This document shows, one piece after another, positions 33,833-42,327 of a DNA stretch of 64,000 nucleotides. The position numbers and the translations under genes are program-made. The stretch is taken from NCBI RefSeq assembly GCF_013364195.1, contig NZ_CP054918.1:5755001-5819000 (forward strand), given 5' to 3'. The stretch is from Streptomyces sp. NA04227 (GTDB lineage: Bacteria > Actinomycetota > Actinomycetes > Streptomycetales > Streptomycetaceae). Every line of letters begins with the position of its first letter. The stretch's first letter is position 1. Under the pieces are notes generated by a model that saw nothing but the letters and a program-made list of their open reading frames with translations, was not told where the DNA came from and made no database searches.

Positions 33833-35058
33833 GTCTTCGCCGGGTCGAAGAAGTAGTTCTCGAAGTCGGAGGGGTCGTTGAAGCCGTTCACGAAACGGTC
33901 GGCGACGGGCGGGAGTTGACCGGCGGCGCCGATGAGGTTCAGGACGTGCTCCGGCGGGGCGCCGAGCATGGCGTTGGTCCACTTGGTCACGTGCTGGGCG
34001 CTGTCCCAGTAGCGGTCGAAGGTCCGCTGCATCCAGTCCGCGTCGAACTCCTTGTCGCCGTGCTCCACGATGGCGGCGAGATAGGCGGCGGCGCACTTGG
34101 CCGCGGAGTTCGAACCCTGGCCGGTGATGGGGTCGTTGGCGACCACGACATCGGCGACGCCGAGCACCGCGCCGCCCGAGGGCAGCCGTCCGACGGGCTT
34201 GCGCACGGTGGGTGCGTACCGGCCCGAGAGCGTGCCCCCGGCATCGGTCAGCTCGACCTTGGTGGCGCGGGCGTACTCCCAGGGCGTGAACCGCTCCATG
34301 AGCGCCAGGGTCAGCTTCAGGTGCTCGGCGGGGTCCTGCACCGAACCGAAGACGTCCAGCGGCCCGCCCGGGATGCCCTCCCAGAACAGGATGTCCGCGC
34401 GGCCCGAGGTGGTCAGGGTCGGCATCACGAACAGTTCGCCGACGCCGGGCACCAGGTTGCAGCGGACCGACTCGGTGTCGGGCAGCTCGGGCCGGTAGCC
34501 GAGGCCGGTCACATAGGAGACGGCCAGGGCGCGCTGTGGGGCGTCGTACGGGGAGCGGGACGCGTCGCGCTCGAACATCGAGACCAGCTCGCCCTTGCCC
34601 GCGGAGACCAGGACCAGGTCGTACGTACGGGAGAAGAAGTCCAGGTCGGACACGGTGGCGCCGTGGATGACGATCTGGCCGCCGCGGTCCGCGAAGGTGT
34701 CCATCCAGCCCGCCATCTTCAGGCGCTGGTCGACGGACTGCGCGAAGCCGTCCAGGGTGCCGGCCCAGTCGATGATCCGCGGCAGCGGCCCCTCGGGGGC
34801 GTCCTCGGACGGCGGGCCCGCGACCGAGACACCGAGGGCGGTGATCTTCGGCGCCTCGTTCTCCCAGAAGTTCAGGCCGAGTTCGCGCTCGTGGCCGAGG
34901 GCGATCGGGAACATGCACTGGGTCGACATGACCCGGCCCGAACGGATCTCCTCGGCGGTCCTGTTGGACATCAGGGTGACCTCGTACCCGTGCGACTGGA
35001 GGCCGAGGGCGAGCTGGAGTCCGGACTGACCGGCTCCTACGACGAGTATTTTCCGCAT
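33787..35058 (-). CDS. styrene monooxygenase-like FAD-dependent protein (StyA/IndA type)
   Basis: A 423-aa flavoprotein whose N-terminus MRKILVVGAGQSGLQLALGL is a classic FAD-binding Rossmann motif. NRTAEEIRSGRVMSTQCMFPIALGHERELGLNFW is strongly reminiscent of the StyA/SMOA monooxygenase group. GVADVVVANDPITGQGSNSAAKCAAAYLAAI corresponds to the second FAD-contact segment. Such enzymes need a separate flavin reductase, which is not seen nearby. AGGAGA precedes the ATG. It lies 202 bp downstream of the conservon GTPase gene on the same strand and probably belongs to that transcript. Confidence 0.88.
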   Translation of the reverse strand: MRKILVVGAGQSGLQLALGLQSHGYEVTLMSNRTAEEIRSGRVMSTQCMFPIALGHERELGLNFWENEAPKITALGVSVAGPPSEDAPEGPLPRIIDWAGTLDGFAQSVDQRLKMAGWMDTFADRGGQIVIHGATVSDLDFFSRTYDLVLVSAGKGELVSMFERDASRSPYDAPQRALAVSYVTGLGYRPELPDTESVRCNLVPGVGELFVMPTLTTSGRADILFWEGIPGGPLDVFGSVQDPAEHLKLTLALMERFTPWEYARATKVELTDAGGTLSGRYAPTVRKPVGRLPSGGAVLGVADVVVANDPITGQGSNSAAKCAAAYLAAIVEHGDKEFDADWMQRTFDRYWDSAQHVTKWTNAMLGAPPEHVLNLIGAAGQLPPVADRFVNGFNDPSDFENYFFDPAKTQAYLAQVAAAAPQA

Positions 35059-35260
35059 GGCGGGTGCTTCTCCTACGGGGAGGGGGACGGGGACAGGGAC
35101 GGGGCAGGTGGGGGCGGGAGACCGTGTGGCGCGCGGGCTCGGGCACCGGCGCGAACGCGGGCGCGCGGGCAGGGATCGCGCCCCCTCGGGCCCCGACCCG
35201 TGCTCACACCCGTGCCGGTGCCCGTACGCATGCCCGTACCCGTGCCCATACCGACGCGAC
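35059..35260. repeat. GC-rich short repeats between conservon GTPase and flavoprotein genes
   Basis: Plus-strand GGACGGGGAC/AGGGACGGGG units lie at about 35075-35105. A second array of CCCGT(A/G)CC-type units (CCCGTGCCGGTGCCCGTACG and variants) lies at about 35205-35250. No gene is visible. The repeats fill a spacer that in other conservons is short. Confidence 0.7.
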
Positions 35261-35929
35261 CTACGCGCCGTCGGTGTCCGGCTCCGGGCTGAGTTCGAGT
35301 GCGTGACGGACCAGGGTGAGCAGCGTCTCGATGGCCGGGACCCGTTTACGCGCGTCCATCACGAGAACGGGGATCCGGGTCGGCACGCTCAACGCCTCCC
35401 GCACGTCCGCCTCGTCGAACCTCTCGGTGCCCTCGAAGTGGTTGACGGCGACGATGTACGGCAGTCCGCAGCTCTCGAAGTAGTCGAGCGCCGGGAAGCA
35501 TTCGGCCAGGCGCCGGGTGTCGGCGAGGACCACCGCGCCGATCGCACCGCGCACCAGGTCGTCCCACATGAACCAGAAGCGCTGCTGGCCCGGGGTGCCG
35601 AAGAGGTAGAGGACCAGGTCGTCGTCGAGGGTGATGCGCCCGTAGTCCATGGCGACCGTGGTGCTGGTCTTCTCCGGCGTCGCGGACAGGTCGTCCGTAC
35701 CGGTGGAGGCCTCGGTCATCAGAGCCTCGGTCTGCAACGGCGTGATCTCCGAGACCGTGGTCACCATCGTCGTCTTGCCGACGCCGAATCCGCCCGCCAC
35801 CACGATCTTGGTGGCTATCGGCGCCCGGGTACGGTCCAGCTGCCAGGACCGCAGTTCCTCCTCGGACACGGGCTCCCGCGCTGCGGACAGGCCCTCGGCG
35901 GTGGACAGTTCAGAGACGGCGGAGTCCAT
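35261..35929 (-). CDS. conservon Ras-like GTPase (CvnD)
   Basis: A 222-aa ATP/GTP-binding protein. The P-loop is KIVVAGGFGVGKTTMV, followed by TTTVAMDYGRI, LFGTPGQQRFWFMW (G3) and VAVNHFEG (G4 region). It matches the fourth product of Streptomyces conservons, MglA-related small GTPases. ATG 35929 lies inside the end of the upstream DUF742 gene (20-bp overlap), so translation is coupled. It presumably works with the kinase-like membrane protein and the two small partners at the membrane. Confidence 0.92.
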   Translation of the reverse strand: MDSAVSELSTAEGLSAAREPVSEEELRSWQLDRTRAPIATKIVVAGGFGVGKTTMVTTVSEITPLQTEALMTEASTGTDDLSATPEKTSTTVAMDYGRITLDDDLVLYLFGTPGQQRFWFMWDDLVRGAIGAVVLADTRRLAECFPALDYFESCGLPYIVAVNHFEGTERFDEADVREALSVPTRIPVLVMDARKRVPAIETLLTLVRHALELSPEPDTDGA

Positions 35930-36308
35930 CCAGCACCCTTTCAAGCAGTGCGCGGTCCGGCTGGCCCGGGCCGTGACCGGTTCCGTACACACGGATCTTT
36001 CCCTGGTCGGCGAGATCGCTGAGCAGCACCCGGACCACGCCGAGCGGCATCCTCAGCAGGGCGGCGACCTCGGCCACAGTACGCATCCGGCGGCAGAGTT
36101 CGACGATCGCCCGCATCTCCGGCATGACCCGGGTGGACAGCGAACCCCTGACCAGCTCGGGGCGCTCCGGGGGAGCTTCGAGCGCCGCCACGAAGGTCTC
36201 CACGAGCAGCACGTGCCCGAAGCGGGTACGGCCGCCGGTGAGCGAATAGGGCCGTACCCGGGCGGGCTTGGCGTCGCCACCGCGGGAGGGGAGCTTGGGC
36301 GTGCTCAC
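35910..36308 (-). CDS. conservon DUF742 protein (CvnC)
   Basis: A 132-aa protein with GTG start in a GTGA overlap with the roadblock gene. It contains RPYSLTGGRTRFGHVLLVETFVAAL and then ARRMRTVAEVAALLRMPLGVVRVLLSDLADQG-like sequence with a winged-helix character, ending in the ERVLDGLRRL box typical of DUF742. It is the third member of the conservon. Confidence 0.93.
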   Translation of the reverse strand: MSTPKLPSRGGDAKPARVRPYSLTGGRTRFGHVLLVETFVAALEAPPERPELVRGSLSTRVMPEMRAIVELCRRMRTVAEVAALLRMPLGVVRVLLSDLADQGKIRVYGTGHGPGQPDRALLERVLDGLRRL

Positions 36309-36880
36309 TGTGCGCTCTCCATCGACAGACGCAGTTCGCTGCGGAGTTCGGGAGTGAGGACATGCCCGGCCCGTCCGACGAAGAGGGCCATGTGGTACGC
36401 GACGACGCTCATGTCGCAGTCGGGCGCGGCGTGCGCGCCGAGCAGCGAGCCGTCGCTGATCGACATCACGAACAGGTTGCCCTGCTCCATCGCGATCATC
36501 GTCTGCTTGACCTTGCCGCCGTCCATCAGCTTGGCGGCGCCGATGGTGAGGCTGCCGATCCCGGCCATCAGCGTGGCGAGGTCGCCGCTCGAACCCTGCG
36601 GCCCCTGGCCGCCGGGTGCCTGCGGACGGGACCGGTCCGGACGGCCGGTGGCCTCCTTGCGTCCCGCGCGCTCGCCCCGCGCGGCACGCTCGTGGTCCGA
36701 GGTGAGCAGCAGCAGACCGTCCGAGGAGACGACCGCCACCGAGCGCAGTCCGGGCACCTCCTCCACCAGATTGGTCAGCAGCCACTGAAGGTTCTGGGCC
36801 TCACTGCTCAGTCTCGGCTGCTCGCGCGGTGGTCCGTTCTCCGATCGGCCGTTACGGGACGTGCGCATGGGAGCAGTCAA
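36305..36880 (-). CDS. conservon roadblock/LC7 protein (CvnB)
   Basis: A 191-aa Roadblock/LC7 protein. NLQWLLTNLVEEVPGLRSVAVVSSDGLLLLTS opens the fold, and IGSLTIGAAKLMDGGKVKQTMIAMEQGNLFVMSI is the core. Between them sits an Arg/Gly/Pro-rich insertion of about 35 residues (RGERAGRKEATGRPDRSRPQ). I prefer TTG 36880, which overlaps the upstream stop codon as TTGA and has GGAGG seven bases upstream; ATG 36868 is the alternative (187 aa). It likely regulates the CvnD GTPase. Confidence 0.9.
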   Translation of the reverse strand: MTAPMRTSRNGRSENGPPREQPRLSSEAQNLQWLLTNLVEEVPGLRSVAVVSSDGLLLLTSDHERAARGERAGRKEATGRPDRSRPQAPGGQGPQGSSGDLATLMAGIGSLTIGAAKLMDGGKVKQTMIAMEQGNLFVMSISDGSLLGAHAAPDCDMSVVAYHMALFVGRAGHVLTPELRSELRLSMESAQ

Positions 36881-39800
36881 CTGGTTGCCTCCTCGACTGG
36901 GTCCCCCGGTGCTTGGTGCTCGGCGGTCTTCTCGGCGAACTCGGCGTCGGCGTCCCGTCGGCCCGCGAGCGAGCCGCGGTGGAAACCACCGAGCCTGCGG
37001 CGCAGTTCCTGGGGGTCGACGCCGCCACTGCGCGGTGCCGGTGCCGGAACGGGTGCCGCGATCCTCGGCGTCCGCTTCGGCAGCCCCTTGTCCGTGACCC
37101 GGTTCCACTGGGCGGGTTCCGGGCCCGTGCCCTGGATCGGGGGGCCTTCGGCCGCGGGTTCGGGGCTCTCGGCGGGATCCGTCGGCGACGGCTCGGTGTT
37201 CGACGGCGGCCCGGCGTCCGTCGGTTGCGGCCCGGCATCCGTGGGCTGCGGGCCACTGTCCGTCGCCTGCGGTCCGGCGTCGGTCAGCGGCGGCCCGAGC
37301 GGCAGGGTCTCGTCGTCGGCGCGCTCGTGGCGGTCGGGGCCTATGGCGTACGGGTCGTCCGTGCCGTACGCGTCCTCGGCGGCGCGCTGCCGGGGCAGGA
37401 CGTCCGAGGGGATCGGCACGTCCGCGGGCTCGCGCTGCTCGGGGTCGGTGCGCGGGGCGGTGGCGTACGGTCCGTCGGCGAAGGGGGAGGGTTCGTACGA
37501 GGCGGCCGTGGAGTGCTCTTCGGGGACGGCTGTGGGGTCCTGGGAGTCGGGGTCCTGGAAGTCGGGGCCCTGGGAGTGCTGGTCCTGGGAGTCGTGATCC
37601 TGGGATCCGTCGTCCAGGGGCCCGTAGTCCAGGGACCCGTAGTCCAGGGACCCGTGATCCAGGGGTGCAGAGTCCGAGGGCTCTCGGTCCACGGATACGT
37701 AATCCGCGGCTCCCCGGTCCGAGGACCGTCCGTCCGAGAACCCTCCGTCCGAGGACTCACCGCCCTCGGACTCCGCCTCGGCCTCGGACTCCGCCTCAGC
37801 TTCGGCCTCAGCCGCCCTGATCGCCCGCTCCGCCGCAGCGATCAGGGGATCCCGGGCTCCGGCACCCGCGGACATCCGTACCGACGTGGACTGTTGGACC
37901 GTCTCGGCCTCAGCCACCACATCGGCCTCGGAGGCCACGTCCTCGGACACCACTTCAGCAGCGGCCTCGGGATCGGCGTCGGCCACCACCGCTCCGGCCT
38001 CGACCTCGGCCTCGCCCTCCGCCCCCTCCTGCCCGGCGCCCCGCACCCGCCCCGAACGCCCCGCCAGCGCATTGGAGTTGGACTCCGCCTCGAAGCCGGG
38101 CAGGCGCAGGCCGGGCGTGGTGCCGGGGACGGGGGCGGACTGCTGCGGTGCCTTGGTGGCGGCGGGGGCCGCGGTGAGGACGGTCTTCGGGAGGACGAGG
38201 ACGGCGGCGACACCGCCGGTCTTCTGCGCCCGCAACTGCACCCGTACACGCAGTCGGTGGGCGAGGCGGCCCGCCACGTAGAGGCCGAGTCCGAGGCCGC
38301 CCTCGGGGTCCTCGTCCTCGGATCTGATGTAGGGCTCGTCGGGGTCGAAGTCGCACAGGCGCGCGTTGAGGGCGCGCAGCCGTTCCGTGTCGAGGCCGAT
38401 GCCCTCGTCGGCGGCGGAGAGCATGATGTCGCCGTTCTCCAGGAGCCAGCCGGAGATCTCGACCGGAGTGTCCGGCGGGGAGAACGCGGCGGCGTTGTCG
38501 AGGAGTTCGGCGAGGAGGTGGCTGAGGTCGTCGGCGGCGAAGCCCGCGATGTGGGCGTGCGCGGGCAGGGCGGTGACCCGGACCCGTTCGTAGCGCTCGA
38601 TCTCGCTGACGGCGGCGCGGACCACGTCGATCAGCGGGACGGGTCCGGGGTCGGGCTGGCGGTGCTCGGTGCCCGCGAGGACGAGGAGGTTCTCGCTGTG
38701 CCGCCGCATCAGGGTGGCGAAGTGGTCGAGCTTGAAGAGGGTGGACAGCCGGTCCGGGTCCTGCTCGCGGTCCTCCAGCCGTTCGATGACGGCCAGTTGG
38801 CGCTCCACGAGTCCGAGGGTGCGCAGCGCCAGGCTGACGAAGGTGGAGTGGACGTTGTGTTCCATCCGCTCCAGCTGGGCCTGGGTGTGGGCGAGTTGCT
38901 CGCGCAGGCCCTCGCGCTCCTCGGCGAGCATCTGCCGCTGTCCGATGAGGTGGCGGCGCTCGCCGTCGAGGGTGCCGATGCGCTCGTGCAGGGCGATCGC
39001 GTGCGCGTGCAGGGCGTTGACCGAGTCGACCACCCCGGCGAACTCGTCGTTCCTGCCGGTGAAGCGGATCGGCTCCTCGGTCGCGGGCTCGGCCGCGACC
39101 CGCGCCGAGCCGATGCGCAGCACCGCGAGCGGCCGGGTGACCGAGCGGAAGGTGGCCATCGAGAAACCGGCGGCGAGCAGGACGCAGAGGCCGAGCAGTA
39201 CGGCCCGGATCTCCAGGGCGGTGACGTCCTCGTCGCGCAGTTCGGCGAGTTGCTCGCTGCGCCGGACGTTCAGGGAGGACTCGGCGCCGCGCATCGTCTC
39301 GATACGGGCGACCAGGGCCCGGTCCACCTTGCCGCGGTCCAGGCCGAGTTCGCTCTTGGAGAGGGCGGGCTCGTCGGTGAGCCGGGCCAGGTAGTCCTCG
39401 GCGTCGCCGACGCGGGAGCCGGTCACCGTCGAGTCGTAGGAGGCCACCGACTTGGCGGGCGCGTTGTCGTGGAAGTCGGCGAGCGCCACCTCGGAGCGCT
39501 GGTGCGCGCGCTGGGCGGCCTCGGTGAGCGCGCGGCGCCGCTCGCGGTCGGTGCGCGACTCCTCGTACTCGGTCCTCGGCAGTCCGGTGACCGGGTCGAT
39601 GACGGTGATCTCGGTGCCGCGCGGCATCGACAGCGCGGCGAGCAGCAGCCCGCGGGCGGCCGAGGACTGCTGTACGGCGGTGTCGAGTTCGGCGAGTGCG
39701 TGCGAGCCGCCGGGGGCCCGGGCGGGGATCCGCTCGGCGAGCCTCTCGGCGAGCTGGTGCAGGGCGGTGAGGGTCTTGGTGTAGGCGCGGTGCGCGTCGA

Positions 39801-40272
39801 GTGCCCCGGTGCCCTTCTGCTGGGCGGTACGCCGGGCGGCGGGGAGGGTGTCGAGGGCGCGGCGCAGGTCGTCGGGTGCGTCCACCCGCAGTTCGCGTAC
39901 CTGGCGGTCCACCCGCGCGCGGTGCTTGCTGCCGGGCTCGACACCGTTGCGCTCGCCCGCGGCCAGCCGGGCGGTGACCTCGTCGCGTTCGTCGGCCAGG
40001 GCGTGGGCGAGGGCCAGCGCGGACTGGGTCTGCTCGGAGAGCGTCAACAGGTCCTGGGAGTCGCTGAGATCACCGGAGGCGGCGAGGATCCCGGGTGCCC
40101 CGGCTCCGGCCACCGCGGCGGCCACCACGGCCACGGCGACGACCAGTCTGTTGCGCACTCGCGCGCGACGCCTGCCGCCGGACGTGGCGGCCTCCTGGGA
40201 GTCCGCCTGCGCGCCCTTGCTCCGAGGCCGCATTTTTTGCACCGGTGCTCGCAATCCTGACTCGTCCGCCAC
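36877..40272 (-). CDS. conservon sensor histidine kinase-like protein (CvnA) with nitrate/nitrite-sensing-type domain
   Basis: A 1131-aa membrane protein. A first helix (LVVAVAVVAAAVAGAGA, about residues 43-60) precedes a large extracellular NIT-type sensor domain to about residue 345. A second helix (AVLLGLCVLLAAGFSMATF) leads into a HAMP-like linker. The catalytic part has a DHp-like helix (KLDHFATLMRRHSENLLVLAG) and an ATPase domain with LLAELLDNAAAFSPPD and GLGLGLYVAGRLAHRL. About 450 C-terminal residues are disordered, Glu/Ala- then Ser/Asp/Gln-rich, with a tandem section near the middle. GTG 40272 is the longest start; ATG 40233 is an alternative. It is the first gene of the conservon operon. 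Confidence 0.9.
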   Translation of the reverse strand: MADESGLRAPVQKMRPRSKGAQADSQEAATSGGRRRARVRNRLVVAVAVVAAAVAGAGAPGILAASGDLSDSQDLLTLSEQTQSALALAHALADERDEVTARLAAGERNGVEPGSKHRARVDRQVRELRVDAPDDLRRALDTLPAARRTAQQKGTGALDAHRAYTKTLTALHQLAERLAERIPARAPGGSHALAELDTAVQQSSAARGLLLAALSMPRGTEITVIDPVTGLPRTEYEESRTDRERRRALTEAAQRAHQRSEVALADFHDNAPAKSVASYDSTVTGSRVGDAEDYLARLTDEPALSKSELGLDRGKVDRALVARIETMRGAESSLNVRRSEQLAELRDEDVTALEIRAVLLGLCVLLAAGFSMATFRSVTRPLAVLRIGSARVAAEPATEEPIRFTGRNDEFAGVVDSVNALHAHAIALHERIGTLDGERRHLIGQRQMLAEEREGLREQLAHTQAQLERMEHNVHSTFVSLALRTLGLVERQLAVIERLEDREQDPDRLSTLFKLDHFATLMRRHSENLLVLAGTEHRQPDPGPVPLIDVVRAAVSEIERYERVRVTALPAHAHIAGFAADDLSHLLAELLDNAAAFSPPDTPVEISGWLLENGDIMLSAADEGIGLDTERLRALNARLCDFDPDEPYIRSEDEDPEGGLGLGLYVAGRLAHRLRVRVQLRAQKTGGVAAVLVLPKTVLTAAPAATKAPQQSAPVPGTTPGLRLPGFEAESNSNALAGRSGRVRGAGQEGAEGEAEVEAGAVVADADPEAAAEVVSEDVASEADVVAEAETVQQSTSVRMSAGAGARDPLIAAAERAIRAAEAEAEAESEAEAESEGGESSDGGFSDGRSSDRGAADYVSVDREPSDSAPLDHGSLDYGSLDYGPLDDGSQDHDSQDQHSQGPDFQDPDSQDPTAVPEEHSTAASYEPSPFADGPYATAPRTDPEQREPADVPIPSDVLPRQRAAEDAYGTDDPYAIGPDRHERADDETLPLGPPLTDAGPQATDSGPQPTDAGPQPTDAGPPSNTEPSPTDPAESPEPAAEGPPIQGTGPEPAQWNRVTDKGLPKRTPRIAAPVPAPAPRSGGVDPQELRRRLGGFHRGSLAGRRDADAEFAEKTAEHQAPGDPVEEATS
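37525..37690. repeat. tandem repeat array inside cvnA
   Basis: On the plus strand, units close to GTCCTGGGAGTCGGG and GTAGTCCAGGGACCC repeat about ten times in imperfect 15-bp register. They encode DSQDPDSQD- and LDYGSLDYG-type repeats in the disordered tail. Confidence 0.85.
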
Positions 40273-40622
40273 TCAGCCCGGGTGACGATCCGTCAACTCG
40301 AGCGCCCTACCCGGTACGGCACCCGACCATTCCAGCGCCCGTGAACCGTGAACGCACATCGCCCCACCGGCCACGTGAAGGAGTGAACATCGAGCGAGAG
40401 TTGACGGGCAAGTCGCGCCCGCGCGCCCGTGAGCCCTCATTCAAGCCACGGGTGGACGGGGCTCGCGGGCTTTGGCAGGATGCGCCTTTGCGCTTTTCCC
40501 GGAGGGTCTCATTCCGGGCCATTCCAGGCGGCTGACCTGTGCATACGCCTGCATTCCCGGGCGCCGCACCACAGTGACCCGGGCAACGGCACCCGGTACC
40601 CCGGCTCGGGCAGACTGGCCCC
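40273..40622. other. 350-bp divergent intergenic region
   Basis: This lies between the conservon start (minus) and the PP2C-like gene (plus). CAGACT at 40611-40616 ends six bases before ATG 40623 and is a likely leaderless -10 box; no clear -35 is seen. No gene, RNA or terminator could be supported in the remainder. Confidence 0.45.
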
Positions 40623-41411
40623 ATGCGCATCGAACTCGCGACCCGGCCCGGCGAGGCGGCCCGCCCCAACGAGGACTATCTGTCGATCGCCGTTCCCGCG
40701 TCGGGCCTCGGTGGAACGCTGGTCCTGCTGGACGGGGTGACCCCACCGAAGGGGGACTACGGATGTGTGCACTCGGTGCCGTGGTTCACCGCGCGGCTCG
40801 GCGGCGCCCTGGGTGAACTGTCCGTTTCCCGACGAGATCTGACGCTGACTCAGATTCTGGCCAAGGCAATCCGCCGCACCGCCGATTCACACTCCCAAAC
40901 CTGTGACCTTTCTCACTCCCGCACCCCTCAGGCGACCGTGGTCCTCGCCCGCTGGGACGACACACATCTGGAACTTCTCGTACTGTCCGACTCCGCTCTG
41001 CTCGTCGAGCACCCGGACGGCGCCGTCACCGCGTACCTCGACGACCGCATCGGCCGTCTGCCGCACGGCAGTCTGGCCAGCGCGGCCCGGGTGGACGCGG
41101 ATCTGCGCAACAAGGAGGGCGGCTTCTTCACGGCCGCGGCCGATCCCTCGGTCGCGGACCGCGCGGTGACCGCCGTTCTGCCGCGCGCCGAGGTGAGCGC
41201 CCTCGCCGCGCTGACCGACGGCGCGACCCGCTGGGTGGAGAAGTTCCGCGAGGGCAACTGGCGGGACTGCTTCGCGCTGATCCGCAAGGAGGGCGGCGAG
41301 GCGCTCATCGACCGGGTGCGCGCCCTGGAACTCGCGGACATCGAGGAACGGATCTTTCTGCGCCACGGCAAGACACATGACGATGTGGCCGTGGGGTTCG
41401 TGGAGTTCTGA
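40623..41411 (+). CDS. PP2C-like serine/threonine phosphatase family protein
   Basis: A 262-aa cytosolic protein starting MRIELATRPGEAARPNEDYL. The PNEDYLSI...GGTLVLLDGV pattern matches motif 1-2 of PP2C phosphatases. VVLARWDDTHLELLVLSDSALLVEH matches the GDS region, and TDGATRWVE with KTHDDVAVGFVEF supplies the late acidic motifs. The fold assignment is good. Some metal ligands are conservative variants of the textbook ones, so activity is likely but not certain. Nothing indicates its target. Confidence 0.75.
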   Translation: MRIELATRPGEAARPNEDYLSIAVPASGLGGTLVLLDGVTPPKGDYGCVHSVPWFTARLGGALGELSVSRRDLTLTQILAKAIRRTADSHSQTCDLSHSRTPQATVVLARWDDTHLELLVLSDSALLVEHPDGAVTAYLDDRIGRLPHGSLASAARVDADLRNKEGGFFTAAADPSVADRAVTAVLPRAEVSALAALTDGATRWVEKFREGNWRDCFALIRKEGGEALIDRVRALELADIEERIFLRHGKTHDDVAVGFVEF

Positions 41412-41550
41412 GGGCCACGGGGGCTCTGGGGGTTCCGGGGCTCCCAGGGAGTGGGGCGCTCGTACGGGTTCCTCGCGTGGTGCGGCGCGGCGCGGCACCG
41501 GAGGGTCGCCGATCCCGCCCGCCACCGGCCTCACCCTCACCGCCCCCGGC

Positions 41551-42072
41551 TCACCGCCGGGACTCCTCCCCCGAGTCCTGCGCGGCGTTCAACTTGCCGA
41601 GCAGCCGGGCCAGTTCGGCGACCTCGGTACGGTCCCAGTCCGCGAGGCGGTGTACATAGCGCTTGCGCCGGGCGTCGCGTACGGCGCGGAAGCGGCTGCG
41701 GCCGGGTTCGGTGAGCCGGATCAGGGAGGCGCGGCCGTCGGCCGGGTCCGGCTCGCGGGTGACGATGCCGAGCTCCTCCAGGGCGCGCAGCTGGCGGCTC
41801 ACGGTGGCCTTGCCGACGCCGATGAACGCGGCGAGTTCGGTGGCCCGCCGGGCGCCGGACTGTTCCAGACACTGGAGCAGCCCGTAGGCCGCGGGCTCCA
41901 GGTCGGGGTGCATCTCGCGCGCCATCTCGCCGGAGGTGGCGCGGGCCCGGCGCAGCAGCAGGCCCATCTCCCGTTCCAGGGCGAGGAATTCGGGGTCGGC
42001 ACCCGCGGCGGCCGCCTCCTGCCCGGCACCGCGTCCCGCGGCGTTCTCGTTCTCGTGCACGTCAGCGCCCAT
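41551..42072 (-). CDS. MarR-family transcriptional regulator
   Basis: A 173-aa winged-helix protein. ATG 42072 begins MGADVHENENAAG; the open frame reaches 42195 but that part is promoter-like. The core contains LEPAAYGLLQCLEQSGARRATELAAFIGVGKATVSRQLRALEELGIVTREPDPADGRASLIRLTEPG, a full MarR DNA-binding domain with wing. It is divergent from the GH25 gene, and the shared region contains a DasR-like palindrome. Confidence 0.9.
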   Translation of the reverse strand: MGADVHENENAAGRGAGQEAAAAGADPEFLALEREMGLLLRRARATSGEMAREMHPDLEPAAYGLLQCLEQSGARRATELAAFIGVGKATVSRQLRALEELGIVTREPDPADGRASLIRLTEPGRSRFRAVRDARRKRYVHRLADWDRTEVAELARLLGKLNAAQDSGEESRR

Positions 42073-42153
42073 CCTGCCCGGCCCCGCGCGAGGCCCTGTC
42101 GCGGAAAAATCCCCGCCGCGGTCCGACGTCACCGCAGCTCTTACCAGTATTTC

Positions 42154-42169
42154 CCAGGTCTGGACCAAC
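42154..42169. promoter_or_regulatory. DasR-like palindrome between MarR and GH25 genes
   Basis: CCAGGTCTGGACCAAC contains GGTCTGGACCA, which differs by one base from the core GGTCTAGACCA of the DasR (N-acetylglucosamine repressor) operator. It is about 160 bp upstream of the lysozyme gene and 82 bp upstream of marR. Confidence 0.45.
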
Positions 42170-42327
42170 GGCGTGCTCCGGGCCCCCTTCCCCATGGGGT
42201 TCTACGTGCGTAGCTTCAGTAATGACATGCCACCGACAAGCGCTCCCCCCAACAGCCCGTCGGACCACGGCAGTCGCCCACTGAGCTCGCCCCTCTCCCG
42301 AGCTCCAGAGGCCCTTCGGAGGCACGA

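Noticed and set aside
29840..35058. A natural-product cluster around the AurF-like and StyA-like genes
   Set aside because: The two oxygenases are 3 kb apart on opposite strands with unrelated genes between. No synthase, ligase or resistance gene is present.
36829..40260. An 1143-codon open frame antisense to the conservon kinase
   Set aside because: It follows the repeats of the real gene and has no recognisable domain or start context.
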